Origin: Streptomyces sp. 8L
GTDB lineage: Bacteria > Actinomycetota > Actinomycetes > Streptomycetales > Streptomycetaceae
Length of the DNA stretch: 33,322 bases
Assembly: GCF_020176795.1 (NCBI RefSeq)
Contig: NZ_JAIUKE010000075.1
Location: 1 to 33,322 of the forward strand
Direction: 5' to 3'
The notes below the pieces were generated by a model that saw only the letters and a list, made by a program, of their open reading frames with translations, had not been told where the DNA came from and searched no databases. Below are positions 7,429 through 15,198 of the stretch, piece by piece (position 1 is the first letter of the stretch; the number at the start of each line of letters is the position of its first letter). The translations under genes and the position numbers were made by a program.

Positions 7429-8393
7429 GACGCCTCCTCCTCACCGCAGTCGCCGCCACGACCGGGGTGCTCGCCCTGGCCGCCTGCGGATCGACCCAGC
7501 CCGCGGCCGACGGGTCCACGCACACGTCAAAGAAGATCACACTCACCGACGCCACCGGCGCCCGTGTCACACTGGACGGTCCGGCGAAAAAGGTGGTCTC
7601 CACCGAGTGGTTCGTCACCGAGGACCTCGCCTCACTCGGCGTCAAGCAGGCAGGCGCGGCCGACGTCAAGGGCTACCGCCAGTACGACTCCGCCGTACCG
7701 CTGCCCAACACCCCGAAGGACATCGGTACGCGCGGCGAGCCCAGCATGGACACCGTCGCCTCGCTCGCCCCCGACCTGATCATCGCCACCACCGACCTCT
7801 CGTCCTCCGCGATCGCGCAGCTCAAGAAGGTCGCCCCGGTCCTGGAACTGCGTTCCGCCAACGCCGCCGACCAGATCGGGCAGATGAGGAAGAACCTGGA
7901 CACGATAGCCAGGGCGACCGGCCGCACTCCCGAGGCGACCGCCCTGGAGAAGAAGTTCGACAGCACACTGGCGGACGGCAGGAAGCGGCTGTCCGACGCC
8001 GGACTCGACGGCACCGACGTCGCCTTCGCCGACGGCTATGTCGCCTCCAACCAGGTCACCATCCGCCCCTTCACCTCAGGCTCCCTCTTCGGCACGATCA
8101 ACGGGAAACTGGGCCTGAAGAACGCCTGGACCGTCAAGGGCGACAAGGACTACGGCCTGGCCAGTACGGATGTGGAGGGCCTGACCAAGCTCGGCAAGGA
8201 CACCCGCTTCGTCTACGGCAGGGGCGCCGACAACCCGTTCGACGGGGCGCTCAGGAAGAACTCCGTGTGGAAGTCGCTGCCCTTCGTCAAGGCCGGTCAC
8301 CTCTCCACGGTGAAGAACGGCATCTGGAGCTTCGGCGGCTACGGCTCGTCGATGAGCTACGTCGGCGCACTCGTCGACGCTCTGGTCAAGTGA
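7425..8393 (+). CDS. Ferric-siderophore substrate-binding lipoprotein
   Basis: This 322-aa FecB/FhuD-type binding protein captures the ferric complex outside the membrane. The signal MRRLLLTAVAATTGVLALAAC ends in a lipobox (LALAAC) with lipidated Cys21, and a Ser/Thr-rich linker follows. The two-lobed class III binding-protein fold is shown by KKVVSTEWFVTEDLASLGVK, then GEPSMDTVASLAPDLIIATT, a long helix linker (QIGQMRKNLDTIARATG) and the C-terminal lobe. The ligand, whether own or foreign siderophore, cannot be told. The ATG overlaps the ATPase stop. AAAGG lies about 14 nt before it, so translation probably relies on coupling. No siderophore biosynthesis gene is in the window. Confidence 0.92.
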   Translation: MRRLLLTAVAATTGVLALAACGSTQPAADGSTHTSKKITLTDATGARVTLDGPAKKVVSTEWFVTEDLASLGVKQAGAADVKGYRQYDSAVPLPNTPKDIGTRGEPSMDTVASLAPDLIIATTDLSSSAIAQLKKVAPVLELRSANAADQIGQMRKNLDTIARATGRTPEATALEKKFDSTLADGRKRLSDAGLDGTDVAFADGYVASNQVTIRPFTSGSLFGTINGKLGLKNAWTVKGDKDYGLASTDVEGLTKLGKDTRFVYGRGADNPFDGALRKNSVWKSLPFVKAGHLSTVKNGIWSFGGYGSSMSYVGALVDALVK

Positions 8394-8396
8394 CCT

Positions 8397-10475
8397 GTGA
8401 ACGCGCCCACTCCGCCACTCGCCGCCCGCGGTAGCGTCCCCGCGCCCGTACGGTCCCCGGGCGGGGGAGCGGCCGGGGCCGCGGCCGCTTTGACCGCGGT
8501 CGTCGTGGCCCTGGCCGTCGTGGACATCACCCAGGGCACCGCCCACGTCGGCGCGGCCGACGTCTGGCACGCCGTCACCGGCCGTACGGGCTCCTCCGAC
8601 ACCGCGGTGCTGGTGGCATCGCGGCTGCCCCGTATGGTGGCCGGGCTCCTGGTGGGTGGCGCGCTCGGCATGGCCGGCTCGGCGCTCCAGGCCGTCAGCC
8701 GCAATGTGCTCGCGGCCCCGGACACCCTGGCCGTGAACGCGGGCGCCTATCTGGCGCTCGTGGGCCTGACCGTCACCGGTGTCGCGGTGCCCTTCCTCGC
8801 CGCGTCCACGGCCGCGTTCGCGGGCGGCCTCGCCGCGGCGGCGGTGGTGCTCGCACTGTCCGGGCTCGGCGCGGGCACGGTCCGGCTGATCCTGGCCGGC
8901 AGCGCGCTGGCCCTCGGCCTGAGCTCGGTCACCGACGCGCTGATCCTGCTGTTCCCCGAGCGCACCGAGGGGCTCTACCAGTGGGGGCAGGGCGGCATCG
9001 GCCAGAACGGCTTCGACGGTGTGGCCCAGATGGCGCCGGTCGTCGTCGTGGGTCTGGCCGGCCTGTGCCTGCTGGCGCGGAAGGTGGACGCGCTCGCCCT
9101 CGGCGACGACGCGGCACGCGGTGTGGGGGTGCCCGTGCGCGGTACCCGCGTCACGGCCGTGGTGCTCGCGGCGCTGCTGTCCGCCGCTTCGGTGTCCCTG
9201 GCGGGTCCCATCGGTTTCGTCGGTCTCTGCGCGCCCGCCCTGGTACGGCCGCTGGCCCACCGCTTCCGCGGTCTCGTCCGCGCCAGGACCCGTATCCCGT
9301 TCACCGGCCTGACCGGCGCCGCTGTGGTGCTCGGTGCCGATGTCGCGCTGCGGGCCGTGGCCGGCGCCGACACCGCGGTGGCCGTCCCCACCGGCACCGT
9401 CACCAGCCTGGTCGGCGCGGTGTTCCTGGTGGTGATGGCGCTGCGCAGCCCGGACACCGGGGACTCGGCCGCGCCCGACCGGCTGCGGCTGCCGGGCCGC
9501 GGTGTGTTCGCGCTGACCGTCGTCGTACTCGCCGTGGTCGCGGTGGGAGTACTGATCGCGGCGGTGCTGCTGGGCGACAGCACACTGCTGCTCGGTGATG
9601 TCGTCAACTGGCTGACCGGGCGCGCGGGCCGGGCCGTCTCGCTGATCCTGGACACACGCGTCCCCCGCGTGCTGGCCGCGCTGCTCGCGGGAGCGGCGCT
9701 GGCGCTGGCCGGCACGATGGTGCAGGCGGTGACCCGCAACCCGCTGGCGGAACCGGGCGTGCTCGGTGTCTCCGGCGGCGGTGCGCTCGGCGCGGTACTG
9801 CTCACCACCACGGTGCCCACGGCCGGCTCGTGGGGCCTGGCCGGCGCTTCCGCGGTGGGTTCCGCCGTCGTGGCCGTGCTGGTCTTCGGGCTGTCTGCGC
9901 GGTCCGGGTTCCACCACAACCGGCTGGTGCTGCTCGGAGTCGGTGTGTCGGCGGCGACGACAGCCCTGATCGGGCTCCTCATCGTGACCACCGACCAGTT
10001 CAGCGCGACCAAGGCGCTGATCTGGCTGTCCGGCTCGACCTATGGGCGGACGTTCCCCGACATCCTGCCGCTGGCGGTGGTGCTGGTGATCGGCGCTGCC
10101 ATCGCGGTCGTCCGGCGCAGGGAGCTCGACCTGGTGTCCCTGGACGAGGACACACCACGGCTGCTGGGGCTCCGCCCGGCCAGGCAGCGGCTGCTGTTCC
10201 TGGTGCTGTGCGTGCTGCTCACGGCCGCCGCCGTCGCGGAGGCGGGCACCATCGGCTTCGTCGGCCTCGTGGCGCCGCACGCCGCCCGGAGCCTGGCAGG
10301 CCGCCGCCACGTCAGGGTGCTGCCGGTGGCGATGCTCCTCGGCGCGGTGCTGGTCTCCTTCGCCGACCTGCTGGGCCGTACCGTCATCGCCCCGGCCCAG
10401 ATCGGGGCGGGCCTGGTGACGGCGGTGGTGGGCACCCCGTACTTCATCCGGCTGCTGGTACGGGGCCGCCGCTGA
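8397..10475 (+). CDS. Fused double FecCD-type iron-siderophore ABC permease
   Basis: This 692-aa membrane protein contains two tandem FecCD permease units, as in FhuB, so one chain supplies both transmembrane halves of the importer. Each half ends with the family hallmark for contact with the ATPase: GPIGFVGLCAPALVRPL near residue 270 and GTIGFVGLVAPHAARSL near residue 616. Each half also has the early helix pair (RLPRMVAGLLVGGALGMAGSA; RVPRVLAALLAGAALALAGTM). The halves join near residues 335-360 at a polar linker (RSPDTGDSAAPDRL). The first half has diverged from the usual APH sequence (APA). The GTG is 3 nt after the binding-protein stop without a strong ribosome site, consistent with coupling. 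It completes the operon with the ATPase and lipoprotein. Confidence 0.92.
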   Translation: MNAPTPPLAARGSVPAPVRSPGGGAAGAAAALTAVVVALAVVDITQGTAHVGAADVWHAVTGRTGSSDTAVLVASRLPRMVAGLLVGGALGMAGSALQAVSRNVLAAPDTLAVNAGAYLALVGLTVTGVAVPFLAASTAAFAGGLAAAAVVLALSGLGAGTVRLILAGSALALGLSSVTDALILLFPERTEGLYQWGQGGIGQNGFDGVAQMAPVVVVGLAGLCLLARKVDALALGDDAARGVGVPVRGTRVTAVVLAALLSAASVSLAGPIGFVGLCAPALVRPLAHRFRGLVRARTRIPFTGLTGAAVVLGADVALRAVAGADTAVAVPTGTVTSLVGAVFLVVMALRSPDTGDSAAPDRLRLPGRGVFALTVVVLAVVAVGVLIAAVLLGDSTLLLGDVVNWLTGRAGRAVSLILDTRVPRVLAALLAGAALALAGTMVQAVTRNPLAEPGVLGVSGGGALGAVLLTTTVPTAGSWGLAGASAVGSAVVAVLVFGLSARSGFHHNRLVLLGVGVSAATTALIGLLIVTTDQFSATKALIWLSGSTYGRTFPDILPLAVVLVIGAAIAVVRRRELDLVSLDEDTPRLLGLRPARQRLLFLVLCVLLTAAAVAEAGTIGFVGLVAPHAARSLAGRRHVRVLPVAMLLGAVLVSFADLLGRTVIAPAQIGAGLVTAVVGTPYFIRLLVRGRR

Positions 10476-10837
10476 CGGGCGACGGCCACCGGGCGACGGC
10501 TACCGGGCGCGGCGGGATTCCGCCGGGAAGGGCGCAGGGCCGGCCCGGGCCCCTTGGCCTCCCCGGACCCCTTGGCCTCGCCGGGCCTGGCGGCCCGTTC
10601 CGCCCCGTGGAACAGGCCGTGAAGTACGTCATAGTGCCGCCGGGCCCCGAGTCGGTCCCGCACGGGGCGTCGTCCGCAACGGCCCGCCCGTATCCGCAGA
10701 TCCGGGAGTGCTCCGCCGGCGGCCGGGGCGGTGCTCGGGCCCGGACCGCCGCCCCGCGACTTAGGTCACCCTTCCCTGTCGCCGCGCAAGCCTGCTACAG
10801 ATGGTGGTGTAGCTGCCAGTACACCGGAAGTCTCGCC
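10476..10837. other. 362-bp intergenic region with short tandem repeats
   Basis: No convincing gene is present. Close to the permease stop are two copies of a CGGGCGACGGCYACC-like repeat, then a weak 6-bp hairpin at 10510-10525 (CGGCGG, GATT loop, CCGCCG), a possible terminator. Next come two copies of CCCCTTGGCCTC (10550-10581). GGAAG (10826-10830) is the ribosome site of the next gene. Confidence 0.5.
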
Positions 10838-11089
10838 ATGAACCAGGACGACCCCGCCGCGCTCACTCCCTTCACCATCGACCTGACCCTCGACGAAGTC
10901 CGCCGACGGACCGAGGTCATGGCCGCGCTCGGGCCCGGCTGGGACCCGGTGGCCGCCCTCCGGGGCGAGGACGAGGCCTACGCCCTCCTCTACTCCGGCC
11001 TCGACGCGGAGCAGCAGCGCACCTACGACATGCTGGTGGCGGCCGGTGTTCTGCCGGGGGAGGGGCCGGGCCGTGCGACTGCCCATTGA
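10838..11089 (+). CDS. 83-aa conserved Streptomyces protein (DUF6400-like)
   Basis: The ATG at 10838 has GGAAG 7 nt upstream. The product is acidic and helical: an FTIDLTLDEVRRR start, then MAALGPGWDPVAALRGEDEAYALLYSGLDAEQQRTYDMLVAAGVLP. This pattern (LGxxWDPxxxLRGEExAYxLLYSGLDxEQQRxYDxLVxAGVLP) recalls the short actinobacterial family I know as DUF6400; I cannot check the number here. No enzyme motif, signal or membrane segment is seen. The 3' end overlaps the next gene by 17 nt, so the two products are probably made together. Confidence 0.78.
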   Translation: MNQDDPAALTPFTIDLTLDEVRRRTEVMAALGPGWDPVAALRGEDEAYALLYSGLDAEQQRTYDMLVAAGVLPGEGPGRATAH

Positions 11090-11312
11090 CCCGCAGGCGG
11101 ACGACGGCCGCCGCGCCTGGGTGGCCTGCCCCGTCTGCGACGACGCCCGCCACTGCGCGACCTGCGCCAGCAGCCGCAACTGCTTCGAGCACTGGCGCTA
11201 TCTGATCTCCAGCAAAGGGCCCGTCGTGCATCTCCAGTGCCCGCGGTGCACGCACATGTGGTCGCTGAACACGCGCCCCGGGGTCGCGGGCCCCGGCGAC
11301 CGCTGCTCCTGA
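11073..11312 (+). CDS. 79-aa cysteine-rich zinc-knuckle-like protein
   Basis: The GTG at 11073 has a purine-rich GGGGGAGGGG 7 nt upstream, inside the preceding gene. The product has eight cysteines: CPVC (19-22), CATC (28-31), Cys37, CPRC (56-59) and Cys78. His27, His40, His53 and His61 are also possible ligands. CxxC pairs at this spacing are typical of zinc ribbons. The middle (FEHWRYLISSKGPVVHLQCPRCTHMW) resembles a two-knuckle ribbon. I do not recognise a named family. It may bind nucleic acid or the 83-aa protein encoded by the overlapping gene; both ideas are inference. Confidence 0.72.
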   Translation: MRLPIDPQADDGRRAWVACPVCDDARHCATCASSRNCFEHWRYLISSKGPVVHLQCPRCTHMWSLNTRPGVAGPGDRCS

Positions 11313-11502
11313 CACCCGCCGTGCCGAGCCCTGGGCCGTAGCCCCGCAGAGGCCGGGCGGGCCGCTGCGGAAGAGGAGCCGCCCCTCCGCCCGAGCGACC
11401 TCACAGAGGTGCCGTCCGTTCGCGCGGTGCGGCCTGGGGCCCCACGCCCGAGGAGCCCGACACATCCTGTTCCACGACGCCCCCGCCGCCGTCGTGACCA
11501 CT

Positions 11503-11528
11503 GCCCGCCGTGCCCTTGCTCGGCGGGC
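11503..11528. terminator. Hairpin between convergent genes
   Basis: GCCCGCCG (11503-11510) pairs exactly with CGGCGGGC (11521-11528) around a 10-nt loop. It lies between the cysteine-rich protein gene (plus) and the lyase-like gene (minus), so it may serve either strand. There is no T-run. Confidence 0.5.
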
Positions 11529-11577
11529 CCAGCACGTTCAGCGCGGCCACGCATGCCGTACGGGGCCCCGCGGCCGG

Positions 11578-12444
11578 TCAGGAGGTGGCGAGCTGCGGCT
11601 CGGCCGGGTGATGCCTGCTGATGTTCTTCTCCAGCAGCTCCGTCGCGGCGCGCACGCCCACGGAGCCGGGCGCCGAGAAGTCCGGGAGCCTGCCGTCGGA
11701 CTTCTTGAGCTCACGGAGCGCCGTGTCGATGGCGGTGTGCGCGGCGAACAGGCACGGGGTGCTGTAGATGGCCACCTGGCATTCCAGGTCGGTCAGTTCG
11801 GACAGCGACAGCCGGGGGGACTTCCCGCCGGCGATCTGGTTGAACAGGAGCGGCTTGTCGCCGATCACCTTGCGGATACGGCGAATCCACTCGGCGCTGC
11901 GCACCCCGTCCACGAGGACGACATCGGCGTCGGTCTCCGCGAGCGCCTGCGCGCGGCGCAGGATCTCGTTCTCCTCCGTCGCGTCGGTGCGGGCCACGAC
12001 GACCAGGTCCCGCCTGCTGGCCAGCACGAGGTTCAGCTTCTCCAGGTACTCGTCGAGAGGCAGGATGATCTTGCCGTCGGCGTGGCCGCACCGCCGCGGT
12101 CGCTTCTGGTCCTCCAGGATGACACCGGACGCTCCGATCCTCTCCAGTCTCTGCACCATGTGGCACGCGACCTCGGGGTCCACGTAGCCGTCGTCGATGT
12201 CGACGAGCAAGTGATGCGCGGGAAAGGCCAGACGGAGCCTCTCCACGAACGCGGCCATGTCCGGCCAGGCGATGAAGCCGATGTCGGGGAGGCCGTAGTG
12301 GGAGGCGGCGAACCCGAATCCGGACACGAAGAATCCGTCGTAATGCTGGGCGGCGAGCGACGCCGAGTACATGTCGTAGATACCGATGAGGGGTGTCGTC
12401 CCGGGTGAACGGACCTGGTCCCGCAGCCTGCTTCCGTAACGCAT
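11578..12444 (-). CDS. Isocitrate lyase / PEP mutase superfamily enzyme, lyase-type
   Basis: This 288-aa TIM-barrel enzyme has GAGGAG about 6 nt before its ATG. The Mg-binding VDIDDGY is at 81-87, ILEDQKRPRRCGH at 109-121, and VVVARTDA follows the barrel order of the superfamily. PEP mutases carry EDKxxPKxNS at the second site. Here EDQ with RRCGH, including Cys119, matches the catalytic cysteine loop of isocitrate and 2-methylisocitrate lyases. C-C bond cleavage or formation of a 2-hydroxy-dicarboxylic acid is therefore more likely than C-P chemistry. At this length it resembles the short secondary-metabolism branch rather than housekeeping isocitrate lyase. It lies downstream of the PTM operon on the same strand, 359 bp after the P450 gene. 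Whether it belongs to that pathway is open. Confidence 0.85.
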   Translation of the reverse strand: MRYGSRLRDQVRSPGTTPLIGIYDMYSASLAAQHYDGFFVSGFGFAASHYGLPDIGFIAWPDMAAFVERLRLAFPAHHLLVDIDDGYVDPEVACHMVQRLERIGASGVILEDQKRPRRCGHADGKIILPLDEYLEKLNLVLASRRDLVVVARTDATEENEILRRAQALAETDADVVLVDGVRSAEWIRRIRKVIGDKPLLFNQIAGGKSPRLSLSELTDLECQVAIYSTPCLFAAHTAIDTALRELKKSDGRLPDFSAPGSVGVRAATELLEKNISRHHPAEPQLATS

Positions 12445-12803
12445 GGGTGTCTCCTCGCGTGTGACCTGCCACCTGTGACCGGTGAACGGCCGGGAATGGG
12501 TCGAGGCGCCCGGCCGCGTGGCAGCGCGGGCCCGGCGGCCTTGGATGCTGGTCGGTGAAGGGGGCGCGCCGCGCTGCCGGTTCCCTCGTCGCACGGCGGA
12601 CCGGCGCAGCGCGAAGGACGGCACAGCGGCGTTGCGCGCGCAAGCGCGAGATCCGTGAATCTCTTGCGGGCACGGGCATATCTATACCGTCATGACCATT
12701 CCTTGACCCGCAGACACACGGAGGGGATTCGCCCGCCGTCGAGCCACCGGCCGCGCCGGCCCCCGAGTTGTCGTGCGGATACCCCGGCATGCCCCCGGCG
12801 CCG
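12445..12803. other. 359-bp intergenic region between P450 and lyase genes
   Basis: No gene is supported. From right to left on the minus strand it holds an AT-rich patch containing TATAGAT (about 12680-12686), a -10-like element without a good -35, and a stem-loop (12640-12667). A GC-rich leader then leads to the ribosome site of the lyase-like gene. The lyase gene may thus have its own promoter. Confidence 0.45.
12640..12667. terminator. Bulged stem-loop, possible PTM operon terminator
   Basis: GAGAT (12648-12652) pairs with ATCTC (12659-12663) around CCGTGA. Outer GCAA (12640-12643) pairs with TTGC (12664-12667) across a 4-nt bulge on one side. A 12-bp palindrome, TTGCGCGCGCAA (12632-12643), overlaps it. 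It lies about 140 bp past the P450 stop on the minus strand and has no T-run. Confidence 0.35.
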
Positions 12804-14009
12804 CTACCAGGCCACCAGAAGACGTGCAGGGCTGCGTGATGTGGTGCCGAGGCGCCAGTGGACGGCCTCGGGTGGTTCCGCCAGGCGCAGTCCGGGGAAC
12901 CGGGCCGCCATGCGGCACAGGGACAACTGGATCTCCAGCCGGGCCAGCCATGCCCCCAGGCAGTAGTGCGGTCCGGCTCCGAACGACAGGGTGGGGGCCT
13001 CCAGAGGTGCGAACAGGTCGTCCGCCGTCCGGGCCGGGAAGACCGCCGGGTCGCGGTTGGCCATGCCGCAGTCCGCGAGGACCACCGCGCCGGCCGGGAT
13101 AAGGACCCCGCCCACCTCGACGTCCTCTGACGCGCGGCGCGCGCTTCCCCGGTCGTCGCCCAGCGGGATCAGATGGATCAGGCGGTCGGCCGCCGTACCT
13201 GCGGCTTCCTCGTCGGACGCGAGGCGCGGCCAGTCCGCCGGTCTCTCACCGAGCAGATACAGCAGCGAGTTCCCGAGCATGGTCATCGTGCTGTCGTGCC
13301 CGCCCACCACCAGCCCGCAGACTAGGCTGACCAGTTGGGCCCCGGGGATGCCGCCCTCCGCGTCGGCCGCCGCCACCAGGCTGCTGACCAGGTCGTCCCC
13401 GGGCTCGCGGCGCCGCGCTCGCAGCAGGTCGGTGCCGAACGCCATGAACTCGGCCAGGGCGGCGCCCACTTCGCCGGCGTTGTGGGAGCCGTCCGAGAAG
13501 GCGTGTTCACTCCAGTGCCGCAGCCGTTTGTGCGCCGAGGAGTCGAGCCCCATGAGCCGGCTGATCACGGCCAGCGGAAGCGGCAGTGTGAACTCGGCGA
13601 CGATGTCCACCGGCGCTTCCCGGTGTGCCAGCTCGTCCAGCAGCGCGTCCACGATCGCCGCGATCCAGGGGCGCCACCTCGCGACGGCCCTCGGTGTGAA
13701 GGCGCGGCGCATGGTACGGCGCAGGCGCAGATGGCTGGGGCCGTCCTGGTTGAACATGAGGTCCGGGTTGTTGACGAGGTCGGGCACCTCGGAGAGAGGC
13801 GGCGCGTCCGCCGCGTACAGCTGGGCGCGGCCGAACCGGCTGTCGCCGAGGACCTGCCGCACGTCGGGGTACCGGCTCACCAGCCAGGCCGGAGACCCGT
13901 CGGGCAGCGAGACCGGCCCCGGCGGTCCCGGCGCGTCGAAGGCCATGCGGTGGAGCGGGGGCAACGGCGGCTGCTCGCGGGCGGCGCCGTCGGGGACTGC
14001 GGCGGACAC
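12804..14009 (-). CDS. ftdF: PTM cytochrome P450 lacking a normal ExxR motif
   Basis: This 401-aa soluble bacterial P450 starts at a GTG with AGGAGG 5-6 nt upstream. The heme loop is FGAGPHYCLGAW with Cys350 as thiolate ligand. The I-helix has GGHDST (Asp239, then Ser/Thr) for oxygen activation, and helix C carries HLRLRRTMRRAFTP. The K-helix, normally AVEELLRYxPL, reads AADRLIHLIPL, so the ExxR Glu and Arg are replaced by Arg276 and His279. This is rare in P450s. The position as last gene of the operon matches ftdF of frontalamide-type clusters, whose P450s oxidise the finished macrolactam. Gene letters follow that nomenclature. The exact site of oxidation cannot be told. A 133-bp gap separates it from the reductase gene, so it may have its own promoter. 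Confidence 0.88.
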   Translation of the reverse strand: MSAAVPDGAAREQPPLPPLHRMAFDAPGPPGPVSLPDGSPAWLVSRYPDVRQVLGDSRFGRAQLYAADAPPLSEVPDLVNNPDLMFNQDGPSHLRLRRTMRRAFTPRAVARWRPWIAAIVDALLDELAHREAPVDIVAEFTLPLPLAVISRLMGLDSSAHKRLRHWSEHAFSDGSHNAGEVGAALAEFMAFGTDLLRARRREPGDDLVSSLVAAADAEGGIPGAQLVSLVCGLVVGGHDSTMTMLGNSLLYLLGERPADWPRLASDEEAAGTAADRLIHLIPLGDDRGSARRASEDVEVGGVLIPAGAVVLADCGMANRDPAVFPARTADDLFAPLEAPTLSFGAGPHYCLGAWLARLEIQLSLCRMAARFPGLRLAEPPEAVHWRLGTTSRSPARLLVAW

Positions 14010-14092
14010 GGTACCTCCTGGGTGTGCGTGTTCGACGTGGCGGATGCGGTATGACGGCCCGGTGGGCGGACGGTGTGACGTCGCGGACGCTC

Positions 14093-14123
14093 CCCGGCGC
14101 CGGGCCGTGAGGCACCGGGTGCC
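14093..14123. repeat. Two short dyads ahead of the P450 gene
   Basis: CCCGGCGCCGGG (14093-14104) is a perfect palindrome. GGCACCGGGTGCC (14111-14123) is a second dyad with one central base. They lie between the reductase stop and the P450 start. Partial termination or mRNA processing between the two genes is possible. Confidence 0.4.
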
Positions 14124-14142
14124 GGGGCGGTTCGCCGGCCCG

Positions 14143-15198
14143 TCACAGCTCGACCAGTACCTTGCCCAGGTTGGCCGCCCGGTCGTGGTAGAGGCTCCCG
14201 TAGGCCGTGGGGATGCTGTCGAAGCCGTGGTGGAGTGTGTGGTCGCAGACGACCTCGCCCCGCCGGACCCGGCCGCCCAGATCGGTGTGGAGTGCCTGCC
14301 AGTTCTCGTCGGTGAACCACTCCAGGGAGAAGATCCCGCGCACGGTCGTACGCGGGAACATGATGTACGGCAGCAGCCGGGGGCCCACCGCGTCCCGTCC
14401 CACCTGGGTCGCCCACTGCCAGCAGACGGCCACCCGGCTCCCGACGTTGAGCATGGAGAACACCGCGTCGGTCACGGCGCCGCCCAGATTGTCGAAGTAG
14501 CGGTCGACGCCGTCGGGCGCCGCCGCTGCGAGAGCCTCCCGCGCGCTGTGCGTGCCGTCTCCCTGCCGGTAGACCACCACCGCGTCGAAGCCGAGGCGTG
14601 TGAGGTACTCCGCCTTCTCCGGGCTCGACGTCGTCCCGACCACGCGGGCGCCCGCGAGCCGGGCCAACTGGCCGGCCAGGCTCCCCACGGCCCCCGAGGC
14701 TCCGCTGATCACCACGGTGTCGCCGGGCTCCGGCGCGAGGAACGTGCTGAGCGTGCCCCAGGCCGTCATGCCAGGACCGCCCATCGAGCCGAGCGCCGTC
14801 GCCAGCGGCAGTGCCTCGTCGTACCAATCGGCGTCGAGCCGCCGGTACGCGGGAAACACCATCGGGAAGGTGCCCGTCTGCCAGAGCGTCGCCTCGCCCG
14901 TGCTGATGAGGTGCGACCGCCAGCCCCCGAAGCCCTGCACGAGGTCGCCCGGCCGGTGGGCGGCGAGCGGACCCGCCTCCAGCACCTCCATGATCGAGTC
15001 GGCGCCCATGTGCCCGCCGAGCGGGGTGTCCAGCGCGATCCCCTGGAGGTAGGGGTCGACCGACACATAGAGCGTTCTCAGCAGCATCTCGTCGGCCGCG
15101 AGGTCCACCGTGAGGTCCTCGACCACCTTCTCGTAGACGCGGTCGACGTCGGGTGGGCCCTCGACGTGCGCGCGGACCACCCAGGTGCTGACCTTCAT
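14143..15198 (-). CDS. ftdE: PTM NADPH-dependent MDR reductase (alcohol-dehydrogenase-like cyclase)
   Basis: This 351-aa medium-chain reductase belongs to the zinc-free, prostaglandin-reductase-like branch. The N-terminal GroES-like part carries RTLYVSVDPYLQGIALD (41-57). The Rossmann nucleotide site is VVISGASGAVGSLAGQLA (162-179), and PGMTAWGTL precedes it. No zinc-ligand cysteine pattern is present. In PTM pathways the homologous enzyme (IkaC, FtdE) acts as a reductive cyclase closing the last carbocycle with NADPH; this role is transferred by homology and gene order. The ATG overlaps the ftdD stop (ATGA), so translation is coupled. GGAGA lies 5 nt before it. Confidence 0.9.
   Translation of the reverse strand: MKVSTWVVRAHVEGPPDVDRVYEKVVEDLTVDLAADEMLLRTLYVSVDPYLQGIALDTPLGGHMGADSIMEVLEAGPLAAHRPGDLVQGFGGWRSHLISTGEATLWQTGTFPMVFPAYRRLDADWYDEALPLATALGSMGGPGMTAWGTLSTFLAPEPGDTVVISGASGAVGSLAGQLARLAGARVVGTTSSPEKAEYLTRLGFDAVVVYRQGDGTHSAREALAAAAPDGVDRYFDNLGGAVTDAVFSMLNVGSRVAVCWQWATQVGRDAVGPRLLPYIMFPRTTVRGIFSLEWFTDENWQALHTDLGGRVRRGEVVCDHTLHHGFDSIPTAYGSLYHDRAANLGKVLVEL

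Noticed and set aside
11578..12444. Phosphonate pathway (PEP mutase)
   Set aside because: The active-site loop is lyase-like (EDQ...RRCGH, not EDKxxPKxNS), and no phosphonopyruvate decarboxylase or other phosphonate gene is nearby.
12655..12966. Plus-strand open frame starting in the P450-lyase gap
   Set aside because: It runs antisense into the P450 gene, is Arg/Pro-rich and has no recognisable domain.
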